Origin: Hymenobacter canadensis
GTDB taxonomy: Bacteria > Bacteroidota > Bacteroidia > Cytophagales > Hymenobacteraceae
DNA length: 64,000 nt
NCBI RefSeq assembly: GCF_027359925.1
Contig: NZ_CP114767.1
Coordinates: forward strand, 3,534,001-3,598,000
Direction: 5' to 3'
A model generated the notes under the pieces. The model was not told the origin of the DNA, did no database searches, and saw only the letters and a list, made by a program, of their open reading frames with translations. The translations under genes were made by a program, and so were the position numbers. This document shows positions 42,160 to 49,729 of the stretch, piece after piece (positions within the stretch are counted from its first letter, which is position 1; every line of letters starts with the position of its first letter).

Positions 42160-42271
42160 CGCGAAGCTCCAGCTTCTGCATACGAGCGAAGTGAGTATGC
42201 GGCACCGCGCCACTTGCGCTAACGCGCGCTACTCGCTTCGCTCGTATGCAGAAGCTGGAGCTTCGCGTTAC
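42156..42271. repeat. Palindromic element with 36-bp perfect arms, GCGAAGCTCCAGC family
   Basis: Arms 42156-42191 and 42236-42271 are perfect inverses (outer GTAACGCGAAGCTCCAGCTT). The left arm begins inside the last codons of the TPR gene and the right ends four bases before a microprotein stop codon. The centre CCGCGCCACTTGCGCTAACG (42205-42224) recurs identically at 44245-44264. Confidence 0.93.
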
Positions 42272-42274
42272 GCC

Positions 42275-42388
42275 CTACCTGAAAAACAAAAACATCAGCC
42301 CCAGGGCCACGATGAAAATCAGGTACATGAGCCCATCGGAGAGGACGTATTGGCCGTATTTTCGGAAGAACTCGCGGAAGCTGGACAT
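42275..42388 (-). CDS. Membrane microprotein, 37 aa
   Basis: Open frame starting ATG at 42388 and ending TAG at 42275. Product: MSSFREFFRKYGQYVLSDGL followed by a hydrophobic segment MYLIFIVALGLMFLFFR. A short amphipathic basic N-terminus plus one transmembrane helix is a typical small membrane protein. It is divergent from recJ, whose start is 85 bases away, and convergent with the TPR gene. No family recognised; it is easily missed by automatic gene callers. Confidence 0.6.
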   Translation of the reverse strand: MSSFREFFRKYGQYVLSDGLMYLIFIVALGLMFLFFR

Positions 42389-42433
42389 GGCTTAAAGGTA
42401 CGACGTAGGGGTGGCAGGGCGCGGTTTTCTTTG

Positions 42434-42441
42434 TACTTTTG
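42434..42441 (+). promoter_or_regulatory. -7 promoter element of recJ
   Basis: TACTTTTG, exact TAnnTTTG, 32 bases before the recJ start. Confidence 0.5.
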
Positions 42442-42473
42442 AAGATACAGCCTACCCGAGCCGCCTTATTGTT

Positions 42474-44195
42474 ATGGAAAAACGATGGATTCGCAAGCCA
42501 GCCCCCGACGCTGAACAAGTCCGGCACCTGGCCGACGCCCTGCGCGTTAAGGAAGCCATTGTAGCGCTGCTCTGCCAGCGCGAAATCAGCAGTTTTGAAG
42601 AGGCCCGTGCCTACTTCCGGCCCGACCTGAGCACCTTGCCCGACCCGCTACTGATGCGCGACATGGACCGCGCCGTGGCCCGCCTGCGCGAAGCCCTGCA
42701 CGCCGGCCAGAAGGTACTCGTGTTCGGCGACTACGACGTGGACGGTACTACCTCCGTAGCGCTGGTGTACAGCTTTCTGCTGCCGTATTTCGGGCCGGAA
42801 CGCATCGACTACTACATCCCGGACCGCTACAAGGAAGGCTACGGCGTGTCGGAGGCCGGTATCGACTTCGCGGCCGCCAATGACTACTCGCTGATTATTG
42901 CCTTGGATTGCGGCGTGAAATCCGTGGACAAGGTGGCCTACGCCAACGAGCGGGGTGTGGATTTCATCATCTGTGACCATCACCTGCCCGGCACCGAGCT
43001 GCCGGCCGCCGTGGCCGTGCTCGACCCCAAGCGTGCCGACTGCGCCTACCCGTTCAAGGAGCTGAGCGGCTGCGGCGTGGGCTTCAAGCTGATGCAGGCC
43101 TTCGCCGAGGAACAGGGCCTCGACGAAGCCCCGCTCTACGACCTGCTCGATCTGGTAGCCGTTAGTATTGCCGCGGATATCGTGCCCATTGTGGGCGAGA
43201 ACCGCACGCTGGCCTACCACGGCCTGCGCCTGCTCAACGACCCCCAGCGCCCCCAGCGCGCCGGCCTCGACGCCCTGCGCGAGCTGGCCGGTCTGCAAAC
43301 CAGCGAGCTGAACATCAGCAGCCTGGTATTTGGCTTCGCGCCCCGCATAAATGCCGCCGGCCGCATGGGCGACGCCAAACGCTCGGTGGCCATGCTGCTG
43401 GCCGGCAGCAAGCAGGAAGCCTTCGACAAGGCCGCCGTGGTGGATAAAACCAACCAGGAGCGCCGCGGCTTCGATACCAGCATCACCAAGGAGGCGCTGG
43501 ACATGATTGAAGCCGATGCGCTGTTCCATGACGCCCACACCACCGTGCTTTTCAAGCAGGACTGGCACAAGGGCGTGGTGGGAATCGTGGCCTCGCGCTG
43601 CCTCGACAAGTACTACCGGCCCACCATCATCCTCACCGAAAGCAACGGCAAAGCCACTGGCTCGGCGCGCTCGGTGGCGGGGTTTGATGTGCACCAAGCC
43701 ATTGAGGAGTGCGCCGATTTGCTCGACCAGTACGGTGGCCACATGTACGCGGCCGGCCTCACGCTACCCGTGGAAAACGTGCCCGCGTTCCGTGAGAAGT
43801 TCGAGCGGATAGTGGCGGGCCGCATCCGGCCGGAGCAGATGATTCCGCCCGTGGACATTGACGCCGAGCTGCCGCTGCACGAGGTGACGCGCAATTTCCA
43901 CAAGCTGCTGTGCCAGATGGAGCCCTTCGGGCCCGGCAACAGCAACCCCACCTTCATGGCCCGCGACGTATACGCCGCCCCCGATTCGGCGCGCGTCGTC
44001 GGCAATTCGCACCTCAAGCTGGCCCTCACCCAGGACGGCCACCATGTGATAGACGCCATCGGGTTTGGCCTGGCCGAGCACCTGCCCCAGATTCAGCAGG
44101 GCCAGCCGTTCAGCGTGTGCTACACGGTGGAAATCAACGAGTACCGCGGCGTGAAAACCCTGCAGCTCCGCGTGAAGGACATTCGCTGGGAGTAA
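42474..44195 (+). CDS. recJ: Single-stranded-DNA-specific exonuclease RecJ
   Basis: 573-residue 5'-3' exonuclease of the DHH family acting in recombination and mismatch repair. DHH-family motifs: DYDVDG (86-91), DCGVKS (145-150), DHH (168-170), and the DHHA1 glycine-rich motif GGHMYAAGLTLP (about 420), followed by the OB-fold C-terminus. Length fits. The start at 42474 (MEKRWIRKP) is taken because an in-frame ATG at 42411 lies upstream of the putative promoter. Confidence 0.95.
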   Translation: MEKRWIRKPAPDAEQVRHLADALRVKEAIVALLCQREISSFEEARAYFRPDLSTLPDPLLMRDMDRAVARLREALHAGQKVLVFGDYDVDGTTSVALVYSFLLPYFGPERIDYYIPDRYKEGYGVSEAGIDFAAANDYSLIIALDCGVKSVDKVAYANERGVDFIICDHHLPGTELPAAVAVLDPKRADCAYPFKELSGCGVGFKLMQAFAEEQGLDEAPLYDLLDLVAVSIAADIVPIVGENRTLAYHGLRLLNDPQRPQRAGLDALRELAGLQTSELNISSLVFGFAPRINAAGRMGDAKRSVAMLLAGSKQEAFDKAAVVDKTNQERRGFDTSITKEALDMIEADALFHDAHTTVLFKQDWHKGVVGIVASRCLDKYYRPTIILTESNGKATGSARSVAGFDVHQAIEECADLLDQYGGHMYAAGLTLPVENVPAFREKFERIVAGRIRPEQMIPPVDIDAELPLHEVTRNFHKLLCQMEPFGPGNSNPTFMARDVYAAPDSARVVGNSHLKLALTQDGHHVIDAIGFGLAEHLPQIQQGQPFSVCYTVEINEYRGVKTLQLRVKDIRWE

Positions 44196-44200
44196 AGTAA

Positions 44201-44304
44201 CACCAAGCTCCTGCTTGGTGAACGAGCACAGCGAGTATCCGGCGCCGCGCCACTTGCGCTAACGAATAAAAACTCGCCTCACTCGTACGCGGAAGCAGGT
44301 GCCG
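44201..44304. repeat. Degenerate palindromic element, GCGAAGCTCCAGC family
   Basis: Related to 42156-42271: identical 20-bp centre at 44245-44264, and similar GAACGAGCACAGCGAGTATCC and ACTCGTACGCGGAAGCAGGT flanks, but the arms no longer pair perfectly. A small hairpin CACCAAGC/GCTTGGTG at 44201-44220 could terminate recJ. Confidence 0.75.
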
Positions 44305-44308
44305 GGCA

Positions 44309-44671
44309 CTACTTCCGCACCCACCACACCCAGGCCACCAGCACCGCCTGCAGTGGCAGCCGCAGCCACAGCGCCCACTGCGGCACCGCCAGGCCCGCGC
44401 CGTGGCTTTGCAGCATGTACACGTTGGCCGGAAACACGGCTATCAACAGCAATATCAGGCCCCAGACCGCCCAGCGGCGGGTAGCCGGCAGCAGCAGCCC
44501 CAGGCCGCCGGCAATTTCGGCGGCCCCGCTCAGGTATACCAGCAGCAGCGGCGCCGGCAGATACGGCGGCACGATGCGCACAAAAGAGGCCGGCGCCACA
44601 AAATGGGTGATGCCAGCTCCCACGAACAGGAAGGCCAGCAGAAAGCGGTTGAAGCGGCGAAAACCAGGCAT
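44309..44671 (-). CDS. DoxX family membrane protein
   Basis: 120-residue four-helix membrane protein: FNRFLLAFLFVGAGITHFVA, the pattern VRIVPPYLPAPLLLVYLSGAAEIAGGLGLLLP and two further helices, typical of DoxX/SURF4-like proteins. Family members are linked to respiratory or redox functions, but the role is mostly unknown. Start at 44671 (MPGFRRFNRF); upstream in-frame codons add a non-hydrophobic Pro-rich segment. Divergent from lptB, with a 143-base gap. Confidence 0.83.
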   Translation of the reverse strand: MPGFRRFNRFLLAFLFVGAGITHFVAPASFVRIVPPYLPAPLLLVYLSGAAEIAGGLGLLLPATRRWAVWGLILLLIAVFPANVYMLQSHGAGLAVPQWALWLRLPLQAVLVAWVWWVRK

Positions 44672-44799
44672 GGCAGGCGAAAGAGTTGCCCACAAGATAC
44701 GCGCCGGAATAGGTGGCGGCTGAAAGGCTTGGCAATACGCATTCATCAACTGGTTTTTTGCGTTGTAGGGCCGGGCGGCGTCAGGCCGCGCCGCTTCGT

Positions 44800-44807
44800 T
44801 ACCTTTG
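44800..44807 (+). promoter_or_regulatory. -7 promoter element very close to lptB start
   Basis: TACCTTTG, exact TAnnTTTG, ending seven bases before the ATG at 44815. Transcription would start at or next to the start codon. Confidence 0.5.
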
Positions 44808-44814
44808 CCGCACG

Positions 44815-45546
44815 ATGATTCTCAGAGCTGAACACCTGGTTAAGAAGTACAAGTCCCGCACGGTTGTCAACGACATGTCGCTGCACGTGGAGCAGGGCGA
44901 AATTGTGGGGCTGCTGGGGCCGAATGGGGCCGGCAAAACCACCTCGTTCTACATGACCGTGGGCATGGTGAAGCCTGACGGCGGGCGCGTGTTTCTGGAC
45001 GACCAGGAAATCACGAAGATGCCTATCTACCAGCGCGCCCGCCTCGGCATCGGCTACCTGGCTCAGGAAGCCAGCGTGTTCCGCGACCTGAGCGTGGAGG
45101 AAAACATCCTGGCCGTGCTGCAGATGACCAAGATGCCCAAGCAGGAGCAGCTCGACAAGGTGGAATCCTTGCTCAACGAGTTCAGCCTGACCCACGTGCG
45201 CAAAAACCTGGGCAAGGTGCTGAGCGGCGGCGAGCGGCGGCGTACCGAAATAGCCCGCGCCCTGGCCGTCGACCCCAAATTCGTGCTGCTCGATGAGCCC
45301 TTTGCCGGCGTCGACCCGATTGCCACCGAAGAAATTCAGAGCATTGTGGCCCGGCTCAAACACAAGAATATCGGCATCCTGATTACCGACCACGACGTTA
45401 ATTCCACGCTCAGTATCGTGGACCGGGCCTATCTGCTCTTCGAAGGCAAGCTGCTGAAAGCCGGCACCGCCGAAGAGCTGGCTGCCGACGAAACCGTACG
45501 CCGCGTGTACCTGGGCAAAAATTTCGAGCTCAAACGCAAGCTATAG
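44815..45546 (+). CDS. lptB: LPS export ABC transporter ATP-binding protein
   Basis: 243-residue cytoplasmic ATPase that drives LptFG in lipopolysaccharide export. Walker [10 protein letters not shown] (35-43), Q-loop region, signature [15 protein letters not shown], Walker [14 protein letters not shown] and switch His in [10 protein letters not shown], with the LptB-specific [22 protein letters not shown] ending. Highly conserved. The ATG at 44815 is the first sensible start; in-frame codons upstream extend into the DoxX region. It is not adjacent to lptC here but in the same 8-kb area. Confidence 0.95.
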   Translation: MILRAEHLVKKYKSRTVVNDMSLHVEQGEIVGLLGPNGAGKTTSFYMTVGMVKPDGGRVFLDDQEITKMPIYQRARLGIGYLAQEASVFRDLSVEENILAVLQMTKMPKQEQLDKVESLLNEFSLTHVRKNLGKVLSGGERRRTEIARALAVDPKFVLLDEPFAGVDPIATEEIQSIVARLKHKNIGILITDHDVNSTLSIVDRAYLLFEGKLLKAGTAEELAADETVRRVYLGKNFELKRKL

Positions 45547-45641
45547 CTGCAGCCTGGCCCGGGCCGGCACCCACAACCTTATCGGCTTCAGAGAGGTATG
45601 GAAGTCCGTTCTATATTCCGTTCTGTCTATTTTTATCGCCC

Positions 45642-47165
45642 GTGATTAACGGTATTCTGAGTTGGGCCGTGCAGCGCCGCTTGGCCAGCATCCGCCACTT
45701 CCGCGACAACCCGTACGAGGTGCAGCAGGGCGTGCTGAAAGAGCTGCTGCACAAGGCCCGCGCCACGGAGTGGGGCCGCCGCCACGGCTTCACCGACGGC
45801 CCGTCGGCCGGCGAGTTTGCTCAGCGCGTGCCCGTAAGCAGCTACGAGGAGCTGGTGCCTGATCTGGAGCGGGTGATGCGCGGCGAAGCCGATGTGCTGT
45901 GGCCCGGCCGCGTGCAGTGGTTTGCCAAGAGCAGCGGCACCACTAACGCCCGCAGCAAGTACATCCCGGTTACGCGCGAGGCGCTGCATGAGTGCCACTA
46001 CCGCGCCGGCCGCGACATGGTGGCGCTTTCCACCCTGCACTACCCCGAGGCGCAGCTGCTGGGCGGCAAAACCCTCTCGCTGGGTGGCACGCACACCCCC
46101 AACCCGCTGCGCCCCCACGACCCCGCCTCCCGCGCCGGCGACGTGTCGGCCATCATCATGCAGAACCTGCCCGCCTGGGCCGAGCACATCCGCACGCCGC
46201 CGCTGGAGATGGCGCTGCTGGATGAATGGGAAGAGAAGATCGAGCGGATTGCGCGCCACGTGCAGCACCAGGACGTGCGGGCGCTGGCCGGCGTGCCCAC
46301 CTGGATGATCGTGCTGCTGCGCCGCGTGACCGAGCTGGCCGGCGCCGCCAACATCACAGAGGTGTGGCCCAACCTGCGCCTGTTTCTGCACGGCGCCGTG
46401 GCGTTCGGGCCGTACCGCCAGCTGTTTCGGCAGCTGATTCCGGGCCTGCAGATGCACTATCTGGAGGTCTACAACGCCTCCGAAGGCTACCTGGCCCTGC
46501 AGGACGAGCCCGACTCCGAGGATCTGCTGCTGCTGCTCAACCACGGCATCTACTATGAGTTTCTGCCCGCCGACCAGTGGGAAGCCGTTGAGCCACAAAC
46601 CGTGCCGCTGGAGGCCGTAGAGCTGGGCAAAAGCTACGCCCTGATCATCAGCACGAATGCGGGCCTGTGGCGCTACAAAATCGGGGATACGGTGCGCTTC
46701 ACGAGTTTGCAGCCCTACCGCATCCGCATCACGGGCCGCACCAAGCACTTCCTGAATGCCTTTGGCGAAGAAGTGGTGGTGGAAAACGCCGAAGCCGCCG
46801 TGGCCGCTGCCTGCCAGGCCACGGCCGCCACCGTGCGCGACTTCACGGCCGCCCCCATCTACTTCGCCGGTGCCGCCGATGGCTCCCGCGGAGGGCACCA
46901 GTGGCTGGTAGAGTTCCTGGCGCCGCCCCACGATGCCGCCCACTTCGCCGCCGTCCTTGACCAGACCCTACGCCAGCTCAACTCCGACTACGACGCCAAG
47001 CGCCACCGCGACCTAGCGCTGGTGGCCCCCAAGCTCACGGTAGCCGCGCCAGGGCAGTTTGAGCGGTGGCTGGCCCGCCGGGGCAAGCTGGGCGGCCAGC
47101 ACAAAGTGCCCCGCCTGAGCAACTCCCGCGACCTGCTGGAGGAGATTCTGCGCGAAAGCGAGTAG
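45642..47165 (+). CDS. GH3-type acyl-acid-amido synthetase-like protein
   Basis: 507-residue protein of the GH3 auxin-responsive-promoter family, an adenylate-forming enzyme class (plant members conjugate auxin or jasmonate to amino acids). Seen: the ATP-binding FAKSSGTTNARSKYIPVT, the YNASEGYLALQDE and GLWRYKIGDTVRFTS motifs and the C-terminal ITGRTKHFLNAFGEEVVVENAE. Bacteroidota homologues are of unknown substrate. GTG start at 45642, 95 bases after lptB and probably in the same transcript. Confidence 0.87.
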   Translation: MINGILSWAVQRRLASIRHFRDNPYEVQQGVLKELLHKARATEWGRRHGFTDGPSAGEFAQRVPVSSYEELVPDLERVMRGEADVLWPGRVQWFAKSSGTTNARSKYIPVTREALHECHYRAGRDMVALSTLHYPEAQLLGGKTLSLGGTHTPNPLRPHDPASRAGDVSAIIMQNLPAWAEHIRTPPLEMALLDEWEEKIERIARHVQHQDVRALAGVPTWMIVLLRRVTELAGAANITEVWPNLRLFLHGAVAFGPYRQLFRQLIPGLQMHYLEVYNASEGYLALQDEPDSEDLLLLLNHGIYYEFLPADQWEAVEPQTVPLEAVELGKSYALIISTNAGLWRYKIGDTVRFTSLQPYRIRITGRTKHFLNAFGEEVVVENAEAAVAAACQATAATVRDFTAAPIYFAGAADGSRGGHQWLVEFLAPPHDAAHFAAVLDQTLRQLNSDYDAKRHRDLALVAPKLTVAAPGQFERWLARRGKLGGQHKVPRLSNSRDLLEEILRESE

Positions 47166-47279
47166 GCCCGCCGCCCGGTGCTGGCATGGCCGCCCCGCAA
47201 AGGCTATATTCACCGCAGACTGGCGTAGTGCTACTGCGCCGGCCTGCGGTGATATACTATGCTTGATTCCCTGTTTGCT

Positions 47280-47768
47280 ATGCGCTATGTTCTGTTTGCC
47301 CTCTTGCTGCTGCTGGCCTGCAGCAGCTGCCAGCGGCTGAACGCCAAAGGACCCATCGGCTTCTGGTCGGAGCACCGCCACGACCGTGACCTGCGGCCCC
47401 ATGGCCCCTGGCGCGGCTACTATCCCGAGCCAGCCCGGCAAATGGCTTCGCGGGAACGGTTTCGGCACGGTCGTATCGTGGGCACCTCCCGCTTCTACGG
47501 CGCCAATGGTGTGCTGGAACGCAAGGAGGTGTACGTTCGTGCTGTTGATGGCCTCATGCGCATCACGTACTACCACCCCAACGGCCGCATCTGGCGCACC
47601 GGGCAGGCCCGCATCGTAGCCGAGCCCGACGGTTCCCACTTCTACTGGTTCGGCGACTGGCCCGTGTACTCCGCTGCCGGTAAGGCCGAAAAGCTGGAGC
47701 ACTACGAGACCGGCAAGCTGGTGAGCGTGCGCCCCGCGGCCACGCCGCCGGTGCTCCGCCCGAAGTAG
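47280..47768 (+). CDS. Hypothetical lipoprotein with MORN/YwqK-like repeats
   Basis: 162-residue protein with a lipoprotein signal peptide (MRYVLFALLLLLACSSC) followed by repeats of the shape GRIVGTSRFYGANGVLERKEVY and MRITYYHPNGRIWRTGQARI, reminiscent of MORN/YwqK units (YxxNGxxxxxG). The ATG at 47280 places the lipobox correctly. The role is unknown. It is 114 bases after the GH3-like gene. Confidence 0.7.
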   Translation: MRYVLFALLLLLACSSCQRLNAKGPIGFWSEHRHDRDLRPHGPWRGYYPEPARQMASRERFRHGRIVGTSRFYGANGVLERKEVYVRAVDGLMRITYYHPNGRIWRTGQARIVAEPDGSHFYWFGDWPVYSAAGKAEKLEHYETGKLVSVRPAATPPVLRPK

Positions 47769-47929
47769 CATCTGGCCTCGAAAGTCCCGCAACAAAAGCC
47801 GCCGACCGGGGCCGCTTGCCCAACTAAACCAGCACGATAGGTCCCACTGCGTGCAGCAGCTCAAGGCATGGCGCTCCGTTCAGAAAAAGCTATATATTAG
47901 GGGATTCGTTATAGCTCACTGCTCCCACC

Positions 47930-48163
47930 GTGCCCGCTTCCGATTCCTCCCACCGCCCCTACGTTTCCCGCCGGAAACGCCGCCGTCTCTCCGAAGAAGT
48001 TCCGTTGCTCAGCAACCGCTCCATGTTAGGGCTGCTCGGCCTGCTGGTGCTGGGCCTGATGATCAGTTTGGGCATCATTGCTGTGCAGATGGCTAACCCC
48101 GAAATTGAGACGACGGACCAGCAGTACAGCGCGGCCCCGGCCACCAAAGCGGTGAGCCAGTAG
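47930..48163 (+). CDS. Small single-helix membrane protein, 77 aa
   Basis: N-terminal basic region (SRRKRRRLSEE), one transmembrane helix (MLGLLGLLVLGLMISLGIIAVQM) and a short polar tail ending ATKAVSQ. GTG start at 47930; a later in-frame ATG would remove the basic part. No family recognised. Convergent with the AIM24-like gene, with stops 26 bases apart. Confidence 0.6.
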   Translation: MPASDSSHRPYVSRRKRRRLSEEVPLLSNRSMLGLLGLLVLGLMISLGIIAVQMANPEIETTDQQYSAAPATKAVSQ

Positions 48164-48189
48164 CCGGCTGGTATAATACCGAATCCTGC

Positions 48190-48975
48190 CTATTGGTCGA
48201 AGGCGCCCATGAGGTTGCCCAGGATACCGCCGCTTTCCTTCTGGGCGTTGCCGCCGGCCGGCGCCAAGGCCTGAATCAGCTTCTTCACGGGCATCGACTG
48301 CAGCCATACGCGGCCGGTGCCGCGCAGCGTGGCCAGCATCAGGCCCTCTCCCCCAAAGATCATGGATTTGAGGCCCCCGGCGCGGGCAATGCTGAAGTCG
48401 ATGCCGGGCTCGAAGGCGACCACACAGCCCGTGTCTACCCGCAATAGCTCACTATTGAGGCGCTTCTCGATGACGGTGCCGCCCGCGTGAATGAAGGCCT
48501 TGCCGTCGCCGGTGAGCTTCTGCAGAATGAAGCCTTCACCGCCGAACAGGCCGGCGCCCAGCTTCTGGTTGAAATGGATGCTGATGCGCGTGCCACGTGC
48601 CGCGGCCAGGAAGCCATCTTTCTGCACCACCAGGCCCTGCGGCAGCGTGCCCAGGTCCAGCGGGATGATAGTGCCCGGGTACGGGGCTGAAAAAGCCACT
48701 TTGCTCTTGCCGTGGCTGCCGCGGTGCGTGAAGTGCGTCATAAACAGCGACTCGCCCGTAACCAGGCGCGTGCCGGCCGAAAACAGCTTGCCCATCAGGC
48801 CCTGGTCGGGCTCCGAGCCGTCGCCCATCTTGGTTTCAAACGCAATGGCTTCCTCCATGTACACCATGGCGCCCGCCTCAGCAATGACGGTTTCGTTAGG
48901 GTCCAGCTCCACTTCCAGCACCTGAATATCGTTGCCCAGAATCTGGTAATCTACGTCGTGCGAGTTCATCGCCAT
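48190..48975 (-). CDS. TIGR00266/AIM24-like protein
   Basis: 261-residue protein of the TIGR00266/AIM24 family: [26 protein letters not shown] near the start, then [13 protein letters not shown], a double beta-psi-like core with [13 protein letters not shown], and [14 protein letters not shown], ending in a Gly-rich tail [13 protein letters not shown]. Members are widespread from bacteria to mitochondria; biochemical function is unsettled. The start is the first Met of the run. Confidence 0.85.
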   Translation of the reverse strand: MAMNSHDVDYQILGNDIQVLEVELDPNETVIAEAGAMVYMEEAIAFETKMGDGSEPDQGLMGKLFSAGTRLVTGESLFMTHFTHRGSHGKSKVAFSAPYPGTIIPLDLGTLPQGLVVQKDGFLAAARGTRISIHFNQKLGAGLFGGEGFILQKLTGDGKAFIHAGGTVIEKRLNSELLRVDTGCVVAFEPGIDFSIARAGGLKSMIFGGEGLMLATLRGTGRVWLQSMPVKKLIQALAPAGGNAQKESGGILGNLMGAFDQ

Positions 48976-49028
48976 GAGGATATGAGTGAGGTGAAAAGGT
49001 GCCTCAAGTATAGCGAAAACGCAGGGCT

Positions 49029-49208
49029 TGTAGCATAGGCTTCAGCTGGTGCCGTCGGTTGCCCAGGTGGTAGCGCCTAAATAGCCACCCTTACAAAAAG
49101 AGCCCTGCCGGCAGCAGGCTACGAACCTCCTGAGGACAGGGCTTTTTGTGGGGGGCTATCTAAGATGGTATCAGGCAACGGACGGCACAGGCTGAAGCCT
49201 ATGCTACA
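49029..49208. repeat. Long palindromic element with internal terminator
   Basis: Imperfect arms of about 55 bp (49029-49086 and 49154-49208); best part TGTAGCATAGGCTTCAGC / GCTGAAGCCTATGCTACA. Inside, AGCCCTG/CAGGGCT (49101-49107, 49137-49143) plus T-run forms a terminator. It ends two bases before the next gene's stop codon and fills nearly the whole gap 48976-49210. Confidence 0.85.
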
Positions 49209-49210
49209 TT

Positions 49211-49594
49211 TCATTCCTCCGGCAGCTCTGCGCGGGTGTCAGCGGCTTCGGCGGCGGCGTCAGGGTCGGCTTTGGGGCCTTTCTTGCGGCTCTCGCGGCT
49301 AGTGCGGCGCATGAAGTCCTCTTCCGACTCCTCCGGCTCGATGGCGGCGGCATCTTCCAGCGGAAACTCTTCGTCGTCCTCGGGCTTCTCGCCAAACTGG
49401 CCGTCGCGGTTCACCAGCTTCTTGTCGCGCACGTGGCGGTTCAGGAACTGGTTGATGTCTTCGATGGAATAGTTGGAGGTGATTTCGCCGAGCGGATTGA
49501 CTTTGATTTCAAACCCCTCCAGCTCTTTGTGCACGCGGGCTTTTTTCTCGGGGTCGTTCTTTTTCTTCTTCGGGCTGACGGGTTTCTTGGCCAT
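49211..49594 (-). CDS. Conserved hypothetical charged protein, 127 aa
   Basis: Lys-rich start (MAKKPVSPKKKKNDPEKK), a central conserved-looking segment VHKELEGFEIKVNPLGEITSNYSIEDINQFLNRHVRDKKL, then a very acidic Glu/Asp tail. Predicted soluble, partly disordered. The segment is typical of short uncharacterised Cytophagales proteins. Start at 49594 gives the basic N-terminus. Terminator hairpin upstream separates it from gltX. Confidence 0.65.
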   Translation of the reverse strand: MAKKPVSPKKKKNDPEKKARVHKELEGFEIKVNPLGEITSNYSIEDINQFLNRHVRDKKLVNRDGQFGEKPEDDEEFPLEDAAAIEPEESEEDFMRRTSRESRKKGPKADPDAAAEAADTRAELPEE

Positions 49595-49645
49595 GATAAG
49601 CAGACGTAAGGCGTAGAGCGGCAAGCCGGCCGCCCCTGACACACA

Positions 49646-49686
49646 GCGGGGCCGCTTCCTAGCATCACACTACGAAGCGGCCCCGC
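49646..49686. terminator. Hairpin between gltX and the 127-aa gene
   Basis: Perfect 13-bp stem GCGGGGCCGCTTC / GAAGCGGCCCCGC (49646-49658, 49674-49686), 15-base loop. No strong T-run on either side, but it follows the gltX stop on the minus strand. Confidence 0.65.
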
Positions 49687-49729
49687 CGGCGGATACCAAA
49701 CGTGCCCTAAACTTTATGACCCGGCTATA

